From: Clostridium sp.
Lineage (GTDB): Bacteria; Bacillota; Clostridia; Lachnospirales; Lachnospiraceae
Assembly (NCBI GenBank): GCA_018377235.1
Contig: JAGZZT010000013.1
Location: 62,001 to 126,000, forward strand
Length of the DNA stretch: 64,000 nt
Direction of reading: 5' to 3'
Under the pieces are notes generated by a model. That model saw only the letters and a program-made list of their open reading frames with translations. It ran no database searches and was not told the origin of the DNA. Position 1 is the first letter of the stretch. Each line of letters opens with the position of its first letter. A program made the translations under genes and the position numbers. This document shows, one piece after another, positions 35,201-42,138 of this stretch.

Positions 35201-36498
35201 CCGTAGGTGAAGCCATTCTTCGCCTCCCGCGTTCCTATAAAGGTTCCCTCATGTGCGGCTGTTCCCTGTCCTGTCCTTCCTATTTCTCCGTCAAACCTGG
35301 ATACAATCAGATTTCCGGATTCATAAAGACCCGTCACCCCTCCTGCCGCTCTGCTTGCATTTCCTCCTACTGTTCCAGATACAGAGCTGTTATAAATATC
35401 AGTCTGGTTCTGGCGTCCTGCCACGCCTCCCACATATCCTTTTCCCTGAATGCGGCTGCTGTCGCCGTCCTGTGTGACAACCGTCACGTCCGCCAGCTGA
35501 GCCTTCTGTACATTTCCTGCAATACCTCCTGTAAATCCAGTCCTTCCCTCTGAATTGACAGTAATGCTGTCCGCCGTGCAGTTTTCCAGAACTGCCCGCT
35601 TCGTTCCTCCCATCACCTCTCCGGCGATTCCGCCAGCGTCCTGTTCTGCATAGACGGAACCATTTACTGTTACATTGCAGATAACGGAATCTCCCTCTAC
35701 GCAGCCTGCCAGAAGAGCTACGTTGTCATCTCCTGAAATCTCTTCTGCCTCCAGCGTCAGATTTTCGACCGTTCCATTCTTTATCAGTCCAAACAGTCCC
35801 AAATAGGAATAATTCTGATCGTTTTTCGTAAATTTAAGTCCTGAAATTGTATTCCCTGCTCCGTCAAAGCTTCCTTCAAAGGCTGTGCGCGGCTCTCCAC
35901 CCAGATCTGCTTTGTTCTGAAACCATCCAATAGGGTTCCAGGAGCCGTGATTTGACTCCAGATCTCCCAGATGAATACTGCTCTGAAGTTCAAAAAAAGT
36001 TCCTGCAAATGACTCTCCCTGGGCAACTGCCTCAGAAAGCCCCATCAGCTCAGAAAGATTTGTAATTTTATATGGATTCTTTCTGGTTCCTTCTCCCTGC
36101 CAGTCCATCTTCGCTCCATGCCACTCTTCCCACAGATCTCCTGTGGCCAGACTGAGTGTCTCTGGAATTTTTTCCAGTTCTTCTGGCTTCTCAGCCTTGT
36201 TCTCATCCTCTTCTGGCTCGTCTCCCTCAGGTTTTTGTTCCCCTTCTGTTTCCTGTCCCGGATTGACATCTGGCTTCTCTGGCTTTTCTTCCGGCTTCTC
36301 CTCTTCCGGCTCTGATGGAGATGCCTTGTGTACAGCTCTGCTCAGGCCATTCAGCGTCTCTTTCCCATACTCTCCCTGTTCTTCCTCTCTGTGTCGTTCC
36401 TCAGCTCCCTGCACCTGGGCAGGAACTGCATTTCCGGCCGCTATGGCAGCCGCCATCATCCAGGCAGCTGCTTTCCCCAATAATATTTTCTTTCTCAA
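32221..36498 (-). CDS. Secreted adhesin: GLUG-like, Ig-like repeats and cell-wall-binding repeats
   Basis: The 1425-residue protein starts at TTG, with GGAGG seven bases upstream. A signal peptide (about 1-30) is followed by a Pro/Glu/Lys-rich linker (about 50-120). A beta-helix-like region resembling GLUG repeats covers about 125-400 (FEGSFDGAGNTISGLKF, YSYLGLFGLIKNGTVENLTL, TGFTGGIAGNV, GYVGGVAGRQ). Four or more Ig-like modules of about 150 residues follow, each with a W-S/K-type strand (VQWSIDNQDLLKF, VSWKTKEGQKILSL, VLWSSSEPDAVSV, PVWTSSDASVITV). After a Ser/Gly linker come aromatic cell-wall-binding repeats (GHMMTGWFTDTDGNEYYL, GHMVTGWQWID). It has no LPxTG signal, so wall attachment is probably non-covalent. 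Confidence 0.85.
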   Translation of the reverse strand: MRKKILLGKAAAWMMAAAIAAGNAVPAQVQGAEERHREEEQGEYGKETLNGLSRAVHKASPSEPEEEKPEEKPEKPDVNPGQETEGEQKPEGDEPEEDENKAEKPEELEKIPETLSLATGDLWEEWHGAKMDWQGEGTRKNPYKITNLSELMGLSEAVAQGESFAGTFFELQSSIHLGDLESNHGSWNPIGWFQNKADLGGEPRTAFEGSFDGAGNTISGLKFTKNDQNYSYLGLFGLIKNGTVENLTLEAEEISGDDNVALLAGCVEGDSVICNVTVNGSVYAEQDAGGIAGEVMGGTKRAVLENCTADSITVNSEGRTGFTGGIAGNVQKAQLADVTVVTQDGDSSRIQGKGYVGGVAGRQNQTDIYNSSVSGTVGGNASRAAGGVTGLYESGNLIVSRFDGEIGRTGQGTAAHEGTFIGTREAKNGFTYGTGKNDQISYLFAGTAAQAKKAIGSSIADDNAWTYDAHIGYFTDYQRRYALVRGTGEQDGGERFFYEELEDGIQHIITQKLGEKLDELTKKRLFNLDHYAPGNSGEPVRGYLVSIPRIDTKNANGTFDNDVAVLTAISSTNNSYYRQIDKEHPSAVAPGCTVTAATAPKNQNGNRYQMVYDENEPGQVKPPTYTDEEGERRPMAYINGGSYSFKMPQADTELNAEYVKVTTELSMTPKETNISVIQTRTGDRKRPQIMTEVKDQEGNLIAKYLNGSENSQVQVIPVRLHAEHNGQGSAADRTVQWSIDNQDLLKFEEGWTGGYTSKDARVLPRLDSEFIQEIILRETKAQADSGYQEAIRNTVYTDTAVVTASTNPATSVDNKAVTGTCRVNVSFQILDQTTVRVEHMKLNQTNLTFHVTRRLTGDRKNPKETYTADAPYYLDASLSPSQPFFKNVSWKTKEGQKILSLEPSGQNEQSCQVSAVFGKDGVSHPAWIQNVVNQDNGRKEASGGYIRLSGSGEAQEVITAASEDQTHGVVSADCQVSVYFQTEDETVIHPESVILDKNELNYDLSFQFAGDTHSEVIKEEGFGVRDTLKACVLPQLENREEYEPYNRKVLWSSSEPDAVSVEDGVLSVNDKAAWIEEALKASPYGADREVIITARTEDGGKEAACRVKLHFQGKAVQADREEEQFDLVLTKSGPRSNPSFTWKGTEGKQMKAELYPERNGEKPVWTSSDASVITVTPDGLAVPVVKNSLGNAAEWMKKAMESYPYSGETRAFLEVSDPEGISKDRILAKLTFKMNDKTYSSGGGSSHSGGGSSSGSGGSFSSGSGGSVRSEDGTGPAGEGPGVSSQIEGISGIWTCTQEGFWTFEAGRKYRNEWAYIKNPYAAEGQNQTDWFRFDEAGHMMTGWFTDTDGNEYYLWPESDGSKGHMVTGWQWIDREQDGRRECCYFNPVSDGTKGKLVKSAVTSDGYQVNDRGVWTVNGLVQTKG

Positions 36499-36517
36499 TC
36501 CATTTCCTCCTGTTCTT

Positions 36518-38428
36518 TTAATCCTGCGGCATCACAAAGGCTGGTCTGACTCCAAAAGGCGATGTGACGTCCAGCTCCTTATCTCCAGTTCCTCCTTCCG
36601 GGCAAATCCGTTCCGGACGAATCATTCCCTTCTCCAGATCAACTCCATATACATACCCTGTATCTGTTCCATCCCCGGTTCCCATTGGATTCCTGAGCCA
36701 ATATCCTTTTGAAAAAGAGGACAGCTGCGTCTCCGGATTTTCCCCCTGGTCTCCCTCAAAGGTCCAGAGAAAATCCCTGTATTTCACTGCTTCTTCTACA
36801 GACAGCAGAAAAAGCTTTCCATAGAGTGACTGAGCCCCAATCGAATGGCTGCTCAGGCTTGTCTCGTCAAAGGAGGAATACTCCCCTTCTGGTGTTTCCC
36901 CTGTAAACGCTGTGTCCGTTCCAATCTGCACCTGCTTTGCCAGATAGAGTTCTTCTCCCGCTTTCTCCATCCATTGTTTAATTTGGGAATACTTATAGTC
37001 GCTGCTCTCTCCAAAATTCACCACCGGGCCGGGAGAAAATTCATATCTGTGGCTTCCGTCCTCCTTCTCCTCTATCACATAGTCAGAACCATAATCAGCC
37101 GGAATCACCGTCTCACAGAAAAATAAAGCCGCCTGCCCATGATTTTCCATATTGTCTGAATAATTCTGGTCAATGCAGCGGAACAACAGTTTCTGTCCAT
37201 CTATCTCTGCCTGCTGAAGATCTCCTGTCTCCCAGTGGATTCTCTCCGTCTCCCCGGCCCAGGGTTTCTTAAGCACAATAGCCGGACGTATGCCATAATG
37301 TGGATCCGACGGATCAGCCATCAAAAAATTTCCTTTCTCATCAGCCGCCCATACCTGAGTGCCTGTATGATCTCTGAGAAAGAATCCTTCTCCTTGTATC
37401 AGTCTTCGATATTTATCATATTCTTCCCTTGACAGACTCATGGCGTAATCGATTCCGCTGCATTCAGGGACGGCAATTCCTGTCAGTGCTTCCCCCAGAG
37501 AGCATCCATTCTGGAAACCATCCCTAAAATAACGCCTAATCTGGCTGTCCTCATAAATACAGGAACCATATCCGCCTAAAAAGTCCGTCTCTATAGGCTG
37601 ATCAGCCAGATAGAGCATCCCTTCCTCTGTCAGACTGCCGTTCTGATAGTCTCCGTCAATGCAGGTAAAGGTCATCTGCCGTCCTCCCAAAAGAACATGA
37701 ATCTGCGATCCCTCCTTCTGTTCAAAAGCCCGGCAGCGGCAGCGGTCGCAGAGGGAATCTCCATCCGCATCGCGATGTCCCAAAGGAGCTGTGATAATCT
37801 CCCGCTCTTCCTTCGTCTCCTGGCAGCGATACAGCGCTGTCCCCTTTCCCAGACAGGAAGCCCTGGTTTCCCTTACTTTCTCCCAGTGTTTTAGATTGTC
37901 AAAGCTTCCGTTTTTCCAGACACTCATCCTAGCAATATACCAGGTGTTTTCTCCTTCCTCTTCCTCAGCCTCCAGATAATTAGAATACACTGCCCCGGAG
38001 CCGAACCACTCTGCCACTGCCTTCCCATTGGGTACAAAATTTTTTCCGATTACATAAAAGGTCTTTTCCTCCCCATCTGGAATCTGAGAAGCCATACTTA
38101 TAATCCTGATATCATTCTCTTCTTGTCCTGTAATCACAAATCGTCTCTCTGGAATGGCATCAACTTCTTCGCCTGTTACTCTGCTTTCATACTCCCTGGC
38201 AGTCTGAAAATACTCCTGAAGCTGAAAGCTCTCCTGTGTCTTAAACCTTTCCTCTGCATCAGAAGCAGTAGCGGAAGCCTCTGAAAAGCCCCTCAGCGGC
38301 CCTCCATAACTCTTCATATTCATGCTTCCCACAGATCCGGCAAGACAGAAAACGCATGCAGCCAAAGCTGCTTCCAGCTCTCTGGCCCGGAATACCGTTT
38401 TCCCACTAACTAGTTTCGTTTCTTTCAC
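36518..38428 (-). CDS. Secreted protein with DUF6273-like modules
   Basis: The 636-residue protein has a weak signal sequence (LEAALAACVFCLAGSVGSM) and no wall anchor. Two C-terminal-type signatures, HYGIRPAIVLKKPW and FGVRPAFVMPQD, close modules that contain R-x-F/W and YWLRNPM segments. This is the pattern I associate with DUF6273 domains of clostridial surface proteins. Between them lies HRDADGDSLCDRCRCRAF, a D-x-D-G-D-x-x-C-D-x-C motif found next to such domains. Function is unknown. The frame opens at GTG with GAGG seven bases upstream; a strong AAGGAGG abuts the GTG, which is too close to be ideal, so the start is uncertain. It is the first gene of the surface operon. Confidence 0.7.
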   Translation of the reverse strand: MKETKLVSGKTVFRARELEAALAACVFCLAGSVGSMNMKSYGGPLRGFSEASATASDAEERFKTQESFQLQEYFQTAREYESRVTGEEVDAIPERRFVITGQEENDIRIISMASQIPDGEEKTFYVIGKNFVPNGKAVAEWFGSGAVYSNYLEAEEEEGENTWYIARMSVWKNGSFDNLKHWEKVRETRASCLGKGTALYRCQETKEEREIITAPLGHRDADGDSLCDRCRCRAFEQKEGSQIHVLLGGRQMTFTCIDGDYQNGSLTEEGMLYLADQPIETDFLGGYGSCIYEDSQIRRYFRDGFQNGCSLGEALTGIAVPECSGIDYAMSLSREEYDKYRRLIQGEGFFLRDHTGTQVWAADEKGNFLMADPSDPHYGIRPAIVLKKPWAGETERIHWETGDLQQAEIDGQKLLFRCIDQNYSDNMENHGQAALFFCETVIPADYGSDYVIEEKEDGSHRYEFSPGPVVNFGESSDYKYSQIKQWMEKAGEELYLAKQVQIGTDTAFTGETPEGEYSSFDETSLSSHSIGAQSLYGKLFLLSVEEAVKYRDFLWTFEGDQGENPETQLSSFSKGYWLRNPMGTGDGTDTGYVYGVDLEKGMIRPERICPEGGTGDKELDVTSPFGVRPAFVMPQD

Positions 38429-38802
38429 CCTCCTTCCTCAGACGGGTTTCCTGATTTTTTCCTGTAAAGCTGTTCTTCCTGTTCTAAACTTCCGTTTCAA
38501 TCTCCCTGCAGTTCTCTCTTTTCTGAACTGAAACGGGCTGATTGAGTTTATTGTGTCTGATTATTTCATTATTCTGAACTATTCGAATTGATTATGCTGA
38601 AACAACAGATTTGTCTTAGAATGCCTGCCAGCAATAGAAATTTAAGAAGCGAAAAGCCGGCTGTCTCTTTCCCGTAAACTGTAAAAAAACTGCCAGATTA
38701 AAATACATATTAAACTGCATCTGGTATATCTTTTATCACTATTTGGAAGATCGGTCTGAACAGACCTGAATGAATTAGGAAACCCGAATGTCTCCTGAAA
38801 CT
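38429..38802 (-). promoter_or_regulatory. Long 5' leader of the surface operon
   Basis: The promoter at 38809-38837 implies about 370 nt of untranslated leader. It contains a perfect GGTCTG-AA-CAGACC palindrome (38753-38766) close to the start site, and several short T-runs. I looked for a c-di-GMP (GEMM) core and saw none. No open frame of note lies in it. Purpose unknown. Confidence 0.45.
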
Positions 38803-38808
38803 ATTTTT

Positions 38809-38837
38809 ATCTTATCACAATCCGGACGATATTTCAA
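38809..38837 (-). promoter_or_regulatory. Promoter of the surface operon
   Basis: On the minus strand TTGAAA (38837-38832) and TAAGAT (38814-38809) are 17 bp apart. The -35 sits in one arm of an inverted repeat (ATTTCAA-N7-TTGAAAT). Confidence 0.6.
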
Positions 38838-38851
38838 CTATCGTTTGAAAT
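38831..38851. promoter_or_regulatory. Inverted repeat over the surface-operon -35, possible operator
   Basis: ATTTCAA at 38831-38837 and TTGAAAT at 38845-38851 are perfect inverted copies separated by seven bases. The arm spacing suits a dimeric repressor. The regulator is not in this window as far as I can tell. Confidence 0.4.
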
Positions 38852-38928
38852 TTTTTATCATACTCCATTTGTTCATTATTCAGCTGAACAAGAGCGTTTT
38901 TTCGGCATAGGATACAATTTCCTATATC

Positions 38929-38958
38929 AAAAAAGAAGAGCAGAAATTTCCGCTCTTC
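38929..38958 (-). terminator. Intrinsic terminator after aspS
   Basis: The stem GAAGAGC/GCTCTTC (38952-38958 with 38935-38941) is followed on the minus strand by six T. It closes the rel-to-aspS unit just upstream of the surface-operon promoter. Confidence 0.8.
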
Positions 38959-38981
38959 CTTTTATTTCCTGTTATTTTCTA

Positions 38982-40793
38982 TTAGTTTTCAGCAGCCTCT
39001 GCCTGCGTTTCTTCCTCAGAAACCTCAATGCCAAGCTCCTCTAACTGCTTTGCGTCTACTGGAGACGGAGCCTCTGTCATCAGGCAGGACGCGTCCTTCA
39101 CCTTCGGGAAGGCAATCACGTCGCGGATGCTGTCTGCTCCCACCATCAGCATAACCATACGGTCCAGACCGTATGCAAGGCCTGCGTGCGGCGGAACTCC
39201 ATACTTAAAAGCGTCTAACAGGAAGCCGAACTGATCCTTCGCCTGTTCCTCTGTGAAGCCCAATACCTCGAACATCTTGGACTGGATATCACTCTGATGA
39301 ATACGGATGGAGCCTCCGCCCATCTCTGTTCCGTTTAACACGATATCGTATGCCTTTGCGCGGACTGCGCCTGGATTGGTATCGATCAGATCCAGATCCT
39401 CCTCCATCGGCATGGTGAATGGGTGGTGCATAGCCACAAAGCGTCCCTGCTCCTCAGAGTACTCTAATAACGGGAACTCTGTTACCCAGAGGAACTTAAA
39501 GTCGTCCTTCTTTAACAGGTCAAGCTGTCTTGCCAGCTCCAGGCGGAGGTTGCCCAGAACATCAAATACCACCTTATCCTTGTCTGCGGCGAATAATAAC
39601 AGGTCGCCTGGCTTTCCGTCCATAGCCTTCACGAGAGCGCTTAACTCTTCCTCTGTCATGAACTTGGCGAAGGAGGACTTGTAGGATCCATCCTCGTTGA
39701 CTGCCAGATAAGCCAGTCCCTTAGCTCCGAAGCCCTTGGCGTACTCTACCAGAGCATCGATTTTCTTTCTCGGCATTCCAGCCTGTCCCTCAGCGTTGAT
39801 TCCTCTGACAGATCCGCCGCTTTCCAGAGCTCCCTTGAATACTACAAACTGGCAGTCCTTCACTGTCTCGGACACGTTCTTAAGCTCCATTCCGAAGCGG
39901 AGATCCGGCTTGTCGGAACCGAAGCGGTCCATTGCCTCCCGCCATGTCATTCTCTGAATCGGGAGCTGTAAATCATAATTGCAGATTTCCTTGAAAAGCT
40001 TCTTTAACAGTCTCTCGTTCACATCCAGCACATCATCCACATCCACGAAGGAAAGCTCCATATCGATCTGTGTGAACTCCGGCTGTCTGTCTGCTCTCAG
40101 ATCCTCGTCCCTGTAGCATCTGGCAATCTGGAAATAGCGGTCATAGCCAGAACACATTAAAAGCTGCTTAAAGAGCTGCGGAGACTGAGGAAGAGCATAG
40201 AAACTGCCTGGATGCACACGGCTCGGCACAAGGTAGTCCCTTGCTCCCTCCGGCGTGCTCTTAATGAGGGTCGGAGTCTCGATCTCTAAAAATCCCTCCT
40301 CTGCCAGAAAGCTTCTGGTGAGAGTGGTAACGCGGCTTCTGGTCATCAGGTTTCTCTGCAGATCCGGTCTTCTCAGATCCAGGTAACGGTATTTTAATCT
40401 CAGCTCTTCCTTTGTCTTGGAGTTCTCCTCTATGGGGAAAGGCGGAGTCTCAGACTCAGACAGAATCCGCAGAGAATTCGCGCGGATCTCAATGGCTCCT
40501 GTCTTTAAGTTCTCATTAACAGCGCCGGAACGAGCTTCTACCTTTCCTGTTACTGCGACTACAAATTCGCTTCTCAGCTTCTCAGCCTTTGCAAAACTCT
40601 CCTCCCCGCAGTCTGCCTCCTCAAAAATAATCTGAAGAAGACCGGAGCGATCCCTTAAATCCACAAAAATGATTCCGCCTTTATTTCTGCTCTTCTGAAC
40701 CCATCCCATGACGGTGACGTTTTCACCGATATTTTCTGTGGACAGCTCTGTACATCTGTGGGAACGCTTCAGTCCCAGCATTGATTCTGCCAT
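38982..40793 (-). CDS. aspS: Aspartyl-tRNA synthetase
   Basis: AspRS charges tRNA-Asp (and tRNA-Asn in organisms using transamidation). The 603-residue bacterial-type enzyme has the N-terminal OB anticodon-binding domain (VTVMGWVQKSRNKGGIIFVDLRDRSGLLQI). Class II motif 2 appears as RYFQIARCYRDEDLRADRQPEF. The bacterial GAD insertion follows at about 290-420, and motif 3 is HAGLAYGLDRMVMLMVG. Length is normal. AGGAGG stands ten bases before the ATG. It is the last gene of the unit with hisS (55 bp gap), and a terminator follows the stop. Confidence 0.97.
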   Translation of the reverse strand: MAESMLGLKRSHRCTELSTENIGENVTVMGWVQKSRNKGGIIFVDLRDRSGLLQIIFEEADCGEESFAKAEKLRSEFVVAVTGKVEARSGAVNENLKTGAIEIRANSLRILSESETPPFPIEENSKTKEELRLKYRYLDLRRPDLQRNLMTRSRVTTLTRSFLAEEGFLEIETPTLIKSTPEGARDYLVPSRVHPGSFYALPQSPQLFKQLLMCSGYDRYFQIARCYRDEDLRADRQPEFTQIDMELSFVDVDDVLDVNERLLKKLFKEICNYDLQLPIQRMTWREAMDRFGSDKPDLRFGMELKNVSETVKDCQFVVFKGALESGGSVRGINAEGQAGMPRKKIDALVEYAKGFGAKGLAYLAVNEDGSYKSSFAKFMTEEELSALVKAMDGKPGDLLLFAADKDKVVFDVLGNLRLELARQLDLLKKDDFKFLWVTEFPLLEYSEEQGRFVAMHHPFTMPMEEDLDLIDTNPGAVRAKAYDIVLNGTEMGGGSIRIHQSDIQSKMFEVLGFTEEQAKDQFGFLLDAFKYGVPPHAGLAYGLDRMVMLMVGADSIRDVIAFPKVKDASCLMTEAPSPVDAKQLEELGIEVSEEETQAEAAEN

Positions 40794-40848
40794 GATTTAT
40801 TTTCCTCCTAAATTTTGTAAAAATGTAGATCCGGTGCAGGAATAAAAC

Positions 40849-42111
40849 CTACTTTAATCCTTCCCGGTAGTACTCCTTAAACTCTGTGTAGCCGTCCTTC
40901 TGGAGCTGCTCCTTCTGGAATTTCTTATTCTTGTTCATCTGGGCTACCAGAACCTGTACGCCTGCCTTTCTCTCCTCGGAAGCTTCCTTTAAAACCTGGG
41001 CTAACTTCTCTGCTCCGATATTCTTCTCAAAAAGGTAAGCCTTCTTTCCTGCTGCTGCAGGTACCTTGAAGCCATTATCAAGGAGAATGGTTACAATCCT
41101 CTCAAAACCGATAGAAAAGCCGCAGGCGGGCGTATCCATGCCTGTGAACTTGCCAATCATCTTGTCGTAGCGGCCTCCGCCTGCCACAGAACCGCCGAAG
41201 CCCTCCATGGACACCTCGAAAATTGTTCCTGTATAATATCCCATTCCTCTTACAAGAGTCGGATCAAACTCAATGCCGAATTTTACCTCTGCAATAGAGG
41301 ATACAGTCTCCATAATCTCAGCCAGTCCTTCGGCTGTACCTTCCTTTAAAACGCCCTTTAATGTCTCGCCCAGAGCTCTCACTCCGTCTGCATCTGTCTT
41401 TACGGAGTCCAGTAAAGCCTTGTATTTCTCTACGCTCTCAGCCGCATAGCCCATCTCCAGAAGCTCGGCTGCCACCCCGTCCAGACCAATCTTGTCCATC
41501 TTGTCCAGAGTAATAAATACCTTGTCGCAGTCATCCTCTGGAAAGCCGCAGTAGGAAGCCATAGCCTTTAACAGCTCCCTGTCATTAATGCGGACTGTAA
41601 AAGAATTGTCCGGGCAGATCCTGGACAGAGCTGTAGTGGTGGCTGTAATCAGCTCGATCTCAGCCAGGGAAGTAGCGTCTCCTAAAATGTCAATATCACA
41701 CTGCACAAATTGTCTGAAACGTCCCTTCTGAGGGCGGTCAGCTCTCCACACGCTTCCCACCTGCAGAGCCTTGAACGGGCTTGGCAGATTGGCGGAATTA
41801 TTGGAGTAATAACGGGATAAGGGAAGGGTCAGGTCATAGCGCAGACCGCCGTCTACCAGATCCGCCTCCTCCCTGGCTGTCTCCAGATTTAACTTCTCGC
41901 CTCTCTTTAAAATCTTGAAAATAAGCTTCTCATTGTCTCCGCCCTGCTTGCTGGTCAGATTCTCAATGTGCTCCACACACGGCGTCTCAATGGCAGAAAA
42001 GCCGAATCCGCGGTAGGTCTCCTTGATCTTTCCAAGCACATAGTCACGGATTTCCATCTCTGCCGGCAAAATGTCCTTCATTCCGGTTACTGGTTTTTTC
42101 TTTAAAGCCAT
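40849..42111 (-). CDS. hisS: Histidyl-tRNA synthetase
   Basis: HisRS charges tRNA-His. The 420-residue class II enzyme shows motif 1 region GMKDILPAEMEIRDYV, motif 2 GLRYDLTLPLSRYYSNN and FRQFVQCDIDILG. The histidine-A loop GMGYYTGTIFEV and the motif VAGGGRYDKMIGKF are present, as is motif 3 ACGFSIGFERI. A short anticodon domain ends the protein. The frame opens three codons earlier at GTG, but AGGAG is eight bases from the ATG used here. The tight 27-bp gap to hemZ leaves no room for a T-box. Confidence 0.97.
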   Translation of the reverse strand: MALKKKPVTGMKDILPAEMEIRDYVLGKIKETYRGFGFSAIETPCVEHIENLTSKQGGDNEKLIFKILKRGEKLNLETAREEADLVDGGLRYDLTLPLSRYYSNNSANLPSPFKALQVGSVWRADRPQKGRFRQFVQCDIDILGDATSLAEIELITATTTALSRICPDNSFTVRINDRELLKAMASYCGFPEDDCDKVFITLDKMDKIGLDGVAAELLEMGYAAESVEKYKALLDSVKTDADGVRALGETLKGVLKEGTAEGLAEIMETVSSIAEVKFGIEFDPTLVRGMGYYTGTIFEVSMEGFGGSVAGGGRYDKMIGKFTGMDTPACGFSIGFERIVTILLDNGFKVPAAAGKKAYLFEKNIGAEKLAQVLKEASEERKAGVQVLVAQMNKNKKFQKEQLQKDGYTEFKEYYREGLK

Positions 42112-42138
42112 GGTAATCACTCCTGTTTTTCTAAGTAT

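Noticed and set aside
38429..38802. c-di-GMP riboswitch before the surface operon
   Set aside because: These riboswitches often precede clostridial adhesins, so I looked for the GCAAA and GACGCAAAGC-type core. It is absent.
40794..42138. T-box leaders for aspS or hisS
   Set aside because: Gaps of 55 and 27 bp between genes cannot hold one.
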